DNA from: a virus
Virus record (IMG/VR): IMGVR_UViG_3300013094_002669
Coordinates: 1 to 23,505 of that record
Length of the DNA stretch: 23,505 nucleotides
Reading direction: 5' to 3' (one strand)
Positions 1-4,784 of this stretch are shown here, one piece after another. Position numbers and translations under genes: made by a program. The stretch's first letter is position 1; every line of letters begins with the position of its first letter. Below the pieces are notes generated by a model. That model had not been told where the DNA came from and made no database searches. It saw only the letters and a list, made by a program, of their open reading frames with translations.

Positions 1-120
1 ATCTTTTGTTTGTTTGTATAAACCTATTGCAAACGCGATTAGCGGACCAATGCCAAATATAATGTAAAACAAAATTGGCAAATAATCACCATATCCTGTT
101 GTTCTAAGCCATTCTTCCAT
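1..120 (-). CDS. Small membrane protein, cut by the window edge
   Basis: The reading frame starts with ATG at 120 and runs off the left edge after 40 residues, so its C-terminus is unknown. Residues 14-33 form one strongly hydrophobic segment (PILFYIIFGIGPLIAFAIGL), followed by a lysine-containing stretch, which suggests a single-pass inner-membrane protein. A good ribosome binding site, GGAGGT, lies 9 bases upstream. The start overlaps the TGA of the preceding gene by one base (TGATG), the tight coupling seen along this whole operon. No family is recognised. A holin-like or other small phage membrane protein is possible, but nothing here decides that. Confidence 0.6.
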   Translation of the reverse strand, partial: MEEWLRTTGYGDYLPILFYIIFGIGPLIAFAIGLYKQTKD

Positions 121-239
121 CACCACTGCACCTCCCCGTTAATAACGACCTGCACATACCACCTGTCGCCGTTGTCGCTCTCCCACAGCGCAGATATGTT
201 GTCGCCGTCCCGCTCATGGCGGACTATCCATTGTCTCAT
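120..239 (-). CDS. 39-residue hypothetical protein
   Basis: This very short gene begins MRQWIVRHERDG and ends GEVQW. It is polar, rich in W, D and E, and has no membrane segment. It is supported by context more than by similarity. Its ATG overlaps the stop of the upstream gene as ATGA, its stop overlaps the downstream start as TGATG, and GGAG stands 8 bases before the ATG inside the end of the upstream gene. It therefore fills the gap between two neighbours exactly, without spare bases. The product is not recognised; the tryptophans and the alternating pattern near the C-terminus would suit a small beta-rich protein. Confidence 0.55.
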   Translation of the reverse strand: MRQWIVRHERDGDNISALWESDNGDRWYVQVVINGEVQW

Positions 240-490
240 TTTGGCGGCTCCATAAACATATGCTGATATTCTTCTGGCATTGGAAAATAATCCATTTGTA
301 TTTTTTTTAACCCCGGCAACAAAAGTTCTTGAATTTGGGAAAGATTAATTTTGCTTCCTGTTGGAATAATAACTTTTGTTGGCTCCGCCTCAATAAACGA
401 ACAAACGGGCATAATGTCCGCTATACGGATAACAGTTGGAGCAGCCACAAATGAAACCAATCCCTGAAGGATTCCACGACGTGTTATCAT
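236..490 (-). CDS. 84-residue protein with a twin-arginine-like N-terminus
   Basis: The protein starts MITRRGILQG and continues with a hydrophobic stretch containing VSFVAAPTVIRIADIMPV. The T-R-R-x-I-L pattern followed by a hydrophobic core resembles a Tat export signal, and small phage proteins with this kind of N-terminus occur in proteobacterial phages. After the APTVIR segment there is no obvious AxA cleavage site, so it may be a membrane anchor rather than a cleaved signal. The rest is soluble and lacks a recognised domain. Start and stop both overlap their neighbours by four bases (ATGA). The last codons (E-P-P-K) carry the GGAG that serves the next gene. The function is unknown; the Tat reading is inference. 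Confidence 0.65.
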   Translation of the reverse strand: MITRRGILQGLVSFVAAPTVIRIADIMPVCSFIEAEPTKVIIPTGSKINLSQIQELLLPGLKKIQMDYFPMPEEYQHMFMEPPK

Positions 491-645
491 TTCGTTATCC
501 TCTTAATAACCCAATGCGCCACCTGAGATACACCATCAGGCAAATCATTTACCCATTCCCAATCAGGCATACTGGCGGTCTTGTAACGTGACCACACCAA
601 ATAAGTTGTTGTGATAGACTGCATACCGCCAAGGAAGTGGATCAT
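487..645 (-). CDS. 52-residue DUF551-like C-terminal fragment protein
   Basis: An in-frame ATG exists at 690, but the start at 645 is preferred. It overlaps the upstream stop as ATGA and has GGAG 8 bases upstream, the same geometry as the other junctions in this operon. The protein reads YLVWSRYK, then W-x-W, then VAHWVI. This parallels the second half of the 109-residue neighbour at 989-1318 (YLVKWGKW, then VTHWMPIP), so it looks like a shortened member of the same DUF551-like group. It lacks the N-terminal W-x-P-I-x-x-A-P motif. DUF551 proteins are small phage and prophage proteins of unknown role. Confidence 0.6.
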   Translation of the reverse strand: MIHFLGGMQSITTTYLVWSRYKTASMPDWEWVNDLPDGVSQVAHWVIKRITK

Positions 646-992
646 TTTGGCGGCTCCGGCAATTCCATCCAATGAGACGGGCAGATACAACGTTCCGGCC
701 CATCACCCTCAACACGGTGAGGTGCATAAACAAACATCGGCCTGTCGCCATATGTGTAGTGCATTTCACTATGATACACCGCCACCGCAATCCGTTGACC
801 AAACTCCGCCTGATCACCTTTTTCCTTATTGCCGTACACCAAAATCGGGCGGTCCTTCGGCGCTGTGTCTATTGGTTGCCAACGATATTTTTCATTTACT
901 TTGCGAAGCCTCACCAACTCCTGCAAAGTCGTTTGATCCGCATGGCGGTCAGTTGGGGCATATGGCCCCAACCATCCTTTCTTGTTTGTCAT
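642..992 (-). CDS. DUF551-like phage protein (116 residues)
   Basis: Residues 38-51 read WQPIDTAPKDRPIL and the C-terminus reads HWMELPEPPK. This pairing of W-x-P-I-x-x-A-P-K-D near the start and H-W-M-x-L-P-E-P-P at the end is the hallmark of the DUF551 family, whose function is unknown. An N-terminal extension of about 35 charged residues precedes the domain and may be helical. The start overlaps the upstream gene as ATGA with GGAG 8 bases before it. The last four codons, E-P-P-K, contain the GGAG used by the next gene. It sits in a run of three related genes, so it probably arose with them by duplication. Confidence 0.8.
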   Translation of the reverse strand: MTNKKGWLGPYAPTDRHADQTTLQELVRLRKVNEKYRWQPIDTAPKDRPILVYGNKEKGDQAEFGQRIAVAVYHSEMHYTYGDRPMFVYAPHRVEGDGPERCICPSHWMELPEPPK

Positions 993-1318
993 AGCTTAAA
1001 CTCCGGTATTGGCATCCAATGCGTCACCTTTATTTTTGACCCTTTGGAATTACAAATCCACGCATCTTTCTTGTCCCATTTACCCCATTTGACGAGATAG
1101 AAATGTTTTCGTTTTTCATTATACCCCAATACCACCGTGCCATTTTTTGGCGCGACTTCAATAGGATGCCATTCAAACCTTTCCATCAGCCGCTGAAGTT
1201 CAACATGATGTTTACCTTTGGCGTAATCTTCCAACGCAACCATCATTTCTTCGGCGGTTTTACACTCGTCGCTATTTAATTTGATTACTAACCCATTGCT
1301 TAAAATGATTTCCTTCAT
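989..1318 (-). CDS. DUF551-like phage protein (109 residues)
   Basis: This is the second full-length DUF551-like protein. It has an N-terminal helical part (residues 1-50), then FEWHPIEVAPKNGTVVL, and ends VTHWMPIPEFKL. The W-x-P-I-x-x-A-P-K and T-H-W-M-P-I-P motifs are clear. It shares this plan with the adjacent gene at 642-992 but little sequence outside the motifs, so the two diverged long ago or were acquired separately. Start and stop both overlap neighbours by four bases (ATGA). No enzyme motif or membrane segment is seen. Its role in phage growth is unknown. Confidence 0.8.
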   Translation of the reverse strand: MKEIILSNGLVIKLNSDECKTAEEMMVALEDYAKGKHHVELQRLMERFEWHPIEVAPKNGTVVLGYNEKRKHFYLVKWGKWDKKDAWICNSKGSKIKVTHWMPIPEFKL

Positions 1319-1608
1319 GCAGGTAACCCAAGTGCTGTGCTTAAATCAGCCGTTACCTGAGGCATGCTTGGTGATGCATTAGAAGCCGCCAGATTGGCTG
1401 CTTCTGCAATGTCTACCCAATGATCCCTGAACCCCGCATCACCCGACAGGATACGCGCCAACTTAACAGCGATAGCATCCAAGGCCTCTTTCTGCATATC
1501 GTTGATCTTATTCCAGTTATTACCCGTCCGGAAATCATCTTTCAGGGTCTGTGCAAAGTTCGCTGTGGTCTTGAACTGGCCGTCTGTCTTTTCGTTATGT
1601 ACGCTCAT
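1315..1608 (-). CDS. 97-residue phage protein (possibly DUF6378-like)
   Basis: The centre reads KEALDAIAVKLARILSGDAG followed by DHWVDIAEAANLAA. This combination of a helix with A-x-K-x-x-R-I-x-S-G and then H-W-x-D-I-A is typical of small phage proteins annotated as hypothetical, and it recalls the end of DUF6378 proteins; that link is tentative. The ATG at 1608 has a strong AAGGAG 7 bases upstream and does not overlap the preceding gene. The gene is thus the first of an ATGA-coupled block running left to 120. No function can be assigned. Confidence 0.7.
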   Translation of the reverse strand: MSVHNEKTDGQFKTTANFAQTLKDDFRTGNNWNKINDMQKEALDAIAVKLARILSGDAGFRDHWVDIAEAANLAASNASPSMPQVTADLSTALGLPA

Positions 1609-1619
1609 TTTTTCTCTCC

Positions 1620-1952
1620 TTAAAAGTTGTCAAAAAAGTCATATGTGTTGTCTAAGTTACGAAAAACTCTCCAAAGCATTTTCGCTTCTTTCTTAGAAAG
1701 TTTTATACATTTCTTCGTAGAACCATGCGTTTGAATAATTTTGACTGGTTCCATATCATCTTCATCCGCTTCAATACGAACTACATGTTCTTCGCCGACA
1801 CCACCCCCCGGAGTGGTGTGTTCAAATACCATTTTAAAGTTACCATCCATTTTCTTTTTCCCCGTTGTTTCACTTAGCCTGTCCAACAAAGACGGGCCGC
1901 TATACAGACTATCCTCTAATATTTCTCGTACCGCCGATAAATTTATCGCCAT
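1620..1952 (-). CDS. 110-residue hypothetical protein
   Basis: The protein starts MAINLSAVREILEDS. It has a glycine-rich turn in the middle (TTPGGGVGEEH), an acidic patch EADEDDME, and a basic helix KLSKKEAKMLWRVFRNL near the C-terminus. The acidic-then-basic layout suggests a small soluble protein that binds a partner or nucleic acid, but no family is recognised. It lies 3 bases after the nested replication gene and 11 bases before the next gene. Its ribosome binding site is poor: the best candidate, GGGAG, is about 18 bases upstream, so translation may depend on coupling to the gene before it. Confidence 0.65.
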   Translation of the reverse strand: MAINLSAVREILEDSLYSGPSLLDRLSETTGKKKMDGNFKMVFEHTTPGGGVGEEHVVRIEADEDDMEPVKIIQTHGSTKKCIKLSKKEAKMLWRVFRNLDNTYDFFDNF

Positions 1953-1955
1953 GTT

Positions 1956-2240
1956 TCACACAAAGTTCTTGCTCCCACGCCGACTAAGTCTTGTTGCCTC
2001 ACCCACCAAGTCGGCTATCGTCGGTGGGAATTTCGCCTTTGCCAAGATGCCCGTCGATGGGTCTGACAACTTCCGCAATACGTCTGGAGGAAACTTTTCC
2101 AGTGCCTCCGCTGCGCTTCGTAAAAATAACTGGGGGTTCGCTATGTGCGTCAGGCTGTAACACTGCATGATTTTCGTTACCGCCGCCTCCGGTGTAATCT
2201 TCCCCAAGTTCTTCTGCCCACTGGGCCTTTCTCCGCTCAC
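1956..2240 (-). CDS. Small replication-module protein, nested out of frame (GTG start)
   Basis: The reading frame is open from an ATG at 2273, but the best start is GTG at 2240, which has GGAGG exactly 6 bases upstream; the ATG has no such site. The 94-residue product reads KITPEAAVTKIMQCYSL and later DPSTGILAKAKFPPTIADLV. The D-P-x-x-G-I and K-F-x-P-T-I-x-[DE]-L-V pattern is familiar from small proteins encoded beside phage replication initiators, the position held by a lambda P-type loader, though no homology to P is claimed. It overlaps the 3' end of the initiator gene by 242 bases in another frame. The family-like sequence is in this frame, so the initiator frame is probably the weaker one over the overlap. 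Confidence 0.65.
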   Translation of the reverse strand: MSGERPSGQKNLGKITPEAAVTKIMQCYSLTHIANPQLFLRSAAEALEKFPPDVLRKLSDPSTGILAKAKFPPTIADLVGEATRLSRRGSKNFV

Positions 2241-2913
2241 TTGCTGCCTCCAGTTCTGCAAACGCATCCGCAATCTGCTTGTTTTTGACTACCTTTTCCT
2301 TCTTCTTTTTGCCGCCAAGGGCAGCGGACAGATACGGGATTGGATCACGCACTCCGTTTGCCACGGCAGTTTCAAGAACCCTGAGTATTTCCGCCTGATC
2401 GCCATTGGCAAGCTTCAGGCATCTCCCCACAAAAGTGCGGGACGTAACATCTGCCACGCCCATCCCCATGAGCATTCCCACCGCCTCGTCCCAAAAAGTC
2501 TTATTGTTGCTTTCTGGCGGCTCTTCGTGATTCGCAAATATGGAAAGTACTGGATCGTCCAATTCCGTAGGAATTGTATGTTTATTTATTCCTAGTTCAT
2601 GTCCGGACAGATTGTCCCTAGGTGTAGGGACAGATTGTCCCTTGGTCATAAGTAGGCTGTAAGTATTGGATGTCTTACGTCCGGCGGTTCCTATGCGACT
2701 TTCGTATGAGATCAAACCTGCCAGAGCCAGTTCTTGTACGGAACGCGTAATAGTCCTTTCGTCGCAGCAGCACTTCTCAGCCAAGGAGGCGCGGGACGGA
2801 AAGCACAAATCTGTTTCGTGGTTGTGAAAGTCAGCAAGGAATATCAAGACCAATTTGGCGGTCGATGAAATACCTGTTTGCTGGAAAGCCCAACATGTAG
2901 CCAAATGAGACAT
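1999..2913 (-). CDS. Replication initiator with N-terminal helix-turn-helix
   Basis: Residues 16-88 form a winged-helix domain of the HTH_36 type (SSTAKLVLIFLADFHNH, then FPSRASLAEKC and DERTITRSVQELALAGLI), which should bind origin DNA. A linker (about 89-138) is followed by a domain FWDEAVGMLMGMGV, then TFVGRCLKLANGD, and ending near DPIPYLSAALGGKKKK (about 200-206). This is the usual plan of phage initiators resembling lambda O. ATG at 2913 is chosen over an ATG at 2934 because AGAGG lies about 10 bases upstream. Residues after about 245 are low-complexity and overlap a better-conserved gene in another frame. They may be a fast-evolving tail, or the sign of a frameshift. The linker DNA holds candidate iterons. 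Confidence 0.8.
   Translation of the reverse strand: MSHLATCWAFQQTGISSTAKLVLIFLADFHNHETDLCFPSRASLAEKCCCDERTITRSVQELALAGLISYESRIGTAGRKTSNTYSLLMTKGQSVPTPRDNLSGHELGINKHTIPTELDDPVLSIFANHEEPPESNNKTFWDEAVGMLMGMGVADVTSRTFVGRCLKLANGDQAEILRVLETAVANGVRDPIPYLSAALGGKKKKEKVVKNKQIADAFAELEAASERRKAQWAEELGEDYTGGGGNENHAVLQPDAHSEPPVIFTKRSGGTGKVSSRRIAEVVRPIDGHLGKGEIPTDDSRLGG
2560..2642. other. Candidate replication origin inside the initiator gene
   Basis: TGTCC/GGACA half-sites occur five times between 2600 and 2640. A 15-base element, GGACAGATTGTCCCT, is repeated exactly at 2605-2619 and 2628-2642, 23 bases apart; each copy is an inverted repeat around GAT. TGTCCGGACA at 2600-2609 is a perfect palindrome. Leftward lie an AT-rich stretch (about 2577-2599) and the perfect palindrome CAATTCCGTAGGAATTG at 2560-2576. 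Iterons, AT-rich segment and palindrome in this order along the initiator's direction match the layout of lambda ori in gene O. The segment encodes the linker of the initiator. Function as an origin is inferred from structure and position. Confidence 0.55.
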
Positions 2914-2928
2914 AACGCATACAACCTC

Positions 2929-2957
2929 TTGCAACGCAGAGGTCGATGACGTAAAAG
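2929..2957 (+). promoter_or_regulatory. Possible sigma70-type promoter for a small antisense RNA
   Basis: TTGCAA at 2929-2934 and TAAAAG at 2952-2957 are 17 bases apart, each matching the consensus at four of six positions. Transcription would start near 2964 and run rightward, against the surrounding genes. The call depends mainly on the terminator downstream. Confidence 0.3.
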
Positions 2958-2963
2958 AGCGTC

Positions 2964-3058
2964 AGTCGGGAACTCTGCAACCCAGTTCTCAGATTAGGGG
3001 CGGCAACCCCGAACCTTATTCAACGGCTCCGGAATCACTCCGGGGCCGTTTTCTTCTT
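2964..3058 (+). ncRNA. Candidate OOP-like small antisense RNA
   Basis: No gene fills 2914-3034. On the plus strand this stretch holds successive stem-loops: GGGAACT (2968-2974) with AGTTCTC (2984-2990), one wobble, and GGGG (2997-3000) with CCCC (3007-3010). A strong intrinsic terminator at 3022-3058 follows. A promoter-like sequence lies at 2929-2957. The resulting RNA of about 95 nt would be antisense to the last codons of the DUF1064 gene and would begin just upstream of the initiator gene. Lambda OOP RNA has the same placement: between cII and O, reading away from O, ending in the 3' part of cII. The transcript itself is inferred. Confidence 0.4.
3022..3058 (+). terminator. Intrinsic terminator on the plus strand
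   Basis: AACGGCTCCGG (3022-3032) pairs with CCGGGGCCGTT (3040-3050) over 11 base pairs including one U-G wobble, with a 7-base loop, and is followed by a T-rich run to 3058. The wobble becomes an A-C mismatch and the T-run is lost when read on the minus strand, so the element works in the plus direction. It overlaps the 3' end of the minus-strand DUF1064 gene. No protein gene on the plus strand precedes it, which argues for a small RNA. Confidence 0.65.
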
Positions 3059-3436
3059 AGGGCCGGGCCACTTCTTAGTCAAGCGTTTTGGCTTCCAACC
3101 CATTATAAAAACAGTAATCTCTATCCCGTGGTACAATTCGGCGGCCTTTTTACGCAACCGATACGCAGGGTCTTTCATCGTACCCGTAGATTTAACCTCT
3201 TCAATGATCACCTTGCCCGTTTCAGCCTCCGTGTAAATAAAATCCGGAGTGTACGTGCAATAGTGCTTCCCATTGATCTGAACCGGATATTCCGGCTGCA
3301 AAACCAAATCCTTAACGAACCCTGCCTTTTCCGCCAATTTCAACTGAGCGTACCGTGCAGCTTCCCGTTTGGAATCAAAGATGATCCCGTCAATGGTTCG
3401 TTCAATCTGCGGTACTACTTTGTATTTCACTGGCAT
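3035..3436 (-). CDS. DUF1064 family nuclease-like protein
   Basis: The 133-residue protein shows the DUF1064 pattern: DGIIFDSKREAARYAQL near residues 16-32, LQPEYPVQING, then YTPDFIY (62-68) and VIIEEVKST (76-84). D65 and E80-V-K82 form the D...ExK signature of PD-(D/E)XK nucleases, with E25 as a likely extra acidic residue. DUF1064 proteins are common in phage replication/recombination regions and are thought to be nucleases, possibly junction- or end-processing; activity is inferred. The ATG at 3436 is chosen over one at 3463 because AAGGAT lies 8 bases upstream. The gene overlaps the regulator before it by 35 bases, and its 3' end overlaps a plus-strand terminator. Confidence 0.8.
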   Translation of the reverse strand: MPVKYKVVPQIERTIDGIIFDSKREAARYAQLKLAEKAGFVKDLVLQPEYPVQINGKHYCTYTPDFIYTEAETGKVIIEEVKSTGTMKDPAYRLRKKAAELYHGIEITVFIMGWKPKRLTKKWPGPKKKTAPE

Positions 3437-3665
3437 TAGGTGCATCCTTCGGGAAAAAGTCATCCTTGGTCAAAATGATACCGCGCTGCTTGGCGGCAAC
3501 CATCAATTCTATCTGGCGGCGGGACGGTATCAGTCCACCCGTCCCGCCTTTGTCCATAGGCCACATCCACTTGTATACCGCTTGCGTGGACATAACGAGC
3601 ATCCCCGCCACTGCTCGTGGCCCTCCCAATTTCGTTATTACGCGCTTTGCAATTAAATGCGTCAT
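3402..3665 (-). CDS. Cro/CI-like helix-turn-helix regulator
   Basis: The 87-residue protein reads AKRVITKLGGPRAVAGMLVM then STQAVYKWMWP. The L-G-G-P-x-A-V-A...V...[AV]-x-x-W pattern at residues 13-36 is a compact helix-turn-helix of the type found in small phage Cro/YdaS-like repressors, and the I-P-S-R-R-x-x-x-x-x-x-A segment after it is also usual. The ATG at 3665 is preferred over one at 3722 because it has AGAGGT about 5 bases upstream and lies downstream of a clear promoter. It is the first gene of the leftward operon and diverges from the GcrA-like gene. Inverted TAGTTGACA boxes over its promoter are good candidates for its own operators. Confidence 0.75.
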   Translation of the reverse strand: MTHLIAKRVITKLGGPRAVAGMLVMSTQAVYKWMWPMDKGGTGGLIPSRRQIELMVAAKQRGIILTKDDFFPKDAPNASEIQSSTAD

Positions 3666-3685
3666 GCTTACCTCTGTTAAACCGA

Positions 3686-3725
3686 TAGTTGACAACATAG
3701 TTGCGAATATGCATGCTGTCAACTA
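3686..3725. promoter_or_regulatory. Divergent operator region
   Basis: TAGTTGACA at 3686-3694 and its exact reverse complement TGTCAACTA at 3717-3725 are 31 bases apart, about three helical turns, so bound dimers would face the same side. Further AGTTG/CAACT half-sites at 3699-3703 and 3727-3731 extend the symmetry. The right arm contains the -35 box of the leftward promoter. TAGTTGACA recurs at 4730-4738. Binding by the adjacent regulator is inferred. Confidence 0.6.
3694..3722 (-). promoter_or_regulatory. Leftward early promoter
   Basis: On the minus strand TTGACA (3722-3717) is a perfect -35 box, followed after 17 bases by TATGTT (3699-3694), four of six matches to the -10 consensus. It would drive the regulator, nuclease, replication and accessory genes to the left. 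A matching rightward promoter is less clear: TTGACA at 3689-3694 has only CATGCT at the right distance, so the GcrA-like gene may use a weaker or activated promoter. Confidence 0.7.
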
Positions 3726-3748
3726 CCAACTGAAGGGGGAATTTAAAA

Positions 3749-4267
3749 ATGGAATATTCTTTTGCTGTGCGTAAATGGACGTGGGAAGAAATTAAGATAG
3801 TAAAGAAATTGGCGGAGAAGGGATTAGCCGCAAGGCAAATTGCTCAACAATTTCCGGGACGTAGCAGAAATTCTGTGATTGGCCTATGCGCCCGACAAAA
3901 TATTGTTTTGATGGCAAAAAGAAAGGATGCCGGAAAAACACCGCCTAATTTTAAATCGCCAAATAAATCGCCGCACAAGACGCGTGTCGCCGCGATTAAA
4001 AAAATAATTGCGGAAAAGAAAATAGAGGTTGACCAACAAGTAAACTTTTTTGATACTGTTGAAGAAGGATTCGAACCCAAGAATAAAACGCTGCTGCAAT
4101 TAGGCAGTTACGAATGCAAAGCGATTATGGGTCCGGTCAAAGGATTAGAAACGAAGTATTGCGCCCACAAAACGGTTGAAGGGGAATCGTGGTGTGACCA
4201 TCACTTCAAATTATACACAGTACCAAGCCATCCAAGGAGACGGGATTATGAGTCAAAGCGAGCGTGA
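3749..4267 (+). CDS. GcrA-like cell-cycle regulator
   Basis: Residues 10-55 read WTWEEIKIVKKLAEKGLAARQ and RNSVIGLCARQNIVL, matching the N-terminal DNA-binding helix-turn-helix of GcrA (W-T-x-E...L...G.S...IA..L....RNAVIGK). A basic linker follows (56-95). The C-terminal part has ECKAIMG, then YCAHK and WCDHHFKLY, with cysteines 123, 138 and 149 as in the sigma-interacting end of GcrA. In Alphaproteobacteria GcrA activates sigma70 promoters at methylated GANTC sites. A phage copy divergent from the repressor could tune phage early promoters or redirect the host programme; that is inference. The putative ribosome site AGGGGG lies about 10 bases upstream. Its end overlaps the next gene by 20 bases. 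Confidence 0.8.
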   Translation: MEYSFAVRKWTWEEIKIVKKLAEKGLAARQIAQQFPGRSRNSVIGLCARQNIVLMAKRKDAGKTPPNFKSPNKSPHKTRVAAIKKIIAEKKIEVDQQVNFFDTVEEGFEPKNKTLLQLGSYECKAIMGPVKGLETKYCAHKTVEGESWCDHHFKLYTVPSHPRRRDYESKRA

Positions 4268-4724
4268 ATGGTCCGTATTTTCCAGACGGTTTGCAGGATC
4301 ACGCCCCGCTATCTTCAGGGTGGCGGAATACATTCACCGTGAAATAAAACTGACTGTGACGATCCCACGGATGGTATTAGCCAATAGTGTTGCCCAGTCT
4401 ATGGATTACAGGGATGAGGGCGATATTATCGCTCGTACCGAAAAAGGGACTGAGTTCATTATTGAAGTGAAGCACATGCAAAAGGATTTCACTTCGGCAG
4501 ATGACTTTGGTTGGCCTGACATTTTGGTGGCGGGTAAGACGCAAGCAGACCGCCTGAAACCGTTCGCTTATTTTTGTGTGAATAGAAACATGACCCATGC
4601 GTTCATGGTGAAATACAGCACAAGAGATCGATGGATTATTAAAGAAATCCCAGACAAAGAAAGGGGAGATAAGGAAGAAAAATACGCCGCGCCAATAGGA
4701 ATAGGAGAATTCGTCAAACTATAA
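4248..4724 (+). CDS. PD-(D/E)XK nuclease-like hypothetical protein
   Basis: The 158-residue product begins MSQSEREWSVFSRRF. ATG at 4248 is chosen over an in-frame start at 4176 because AAGGAG stands 8 bases upstream. Residues D59 and E73-V-K75 (in GDIIARTEKGTEFIIEVKH) fit the catalytic D...ExK signature of the PD-(D/E)XK fold, with an N-terminal helix before it. The later part contains WPDILVAGKTQADRL and a beta-rich region. No exact family is recognised; position between the GcrA-like gene and the exonuclease suits a role in DNA processing. It could also be an inactive relative, since only the core motif supports the nuclease call. Confidence 0.6.
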   Translation: MSQSEREWSVFSRRFAGSRPAIFRVAEYIHREIKLTVTIPRMVLANSVAQSMDYRDEGDIIARTEKGTEFIIEVKHMQKDFTSADDFGWPDILVAGKTQADRLKPFAYFCVNRNMTHAFMVKYSTRDRWIIKEIPDKERGDKEEKYAAPIGIGEFVKL

Positions 4725-4729
4725 TTCAG

Positions 4730-4761
4730 TAGTTGACAGATATGAGAAGTAGTGAAATAAC
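4730..4761 (+). promoter_or_regulatory. Promoter and operator box before the recombination genes
   Basis: TAGTTGACA at 4730-4738 repeats the box of the divergent control region. It contains TTGACA (4733-4738), followed after 17 bases by AATAAC (4756-4761), four of six matches to a -10 box. It lies in a 60-base gap before the exonuclease gene. A repressor that binds the box would cover this -35 element, linking these genes to the regulator at 3402-3665. Confidence 0.6.
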
Positions 4762-4784
4762 CAAATTCTACAACGGGGGTTGCA

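Larger units (their letters stand above)
236..657 (-). repeat. 16-base direct repeat at two gene junctions
   Basis: GGAGCCGCCAAAATGA occurs exactly at 251-236 and 657-642 on the minus strand. In both places it encodes E-P-P-K, the stop of one gene, the ATG of the next and its ribosome binding site. The coordinates given span both copies. Confidence 0.85.

Noticed and set aside
611-1100. Plus-strand open frames opposite the DUF551-like genes
   Set aside because: They lack ribosome sites and family-like sequence, and lie opposite well-supported genes with coupled starts and stops.
2935-3060. Possible tRNA on the minus strand (GGTTCGGGG resembles a T-loop)
   Set aside because: No acceptor, D-arm or anticodon stem can be drawn around it; the stems that do form are simple hairpins.
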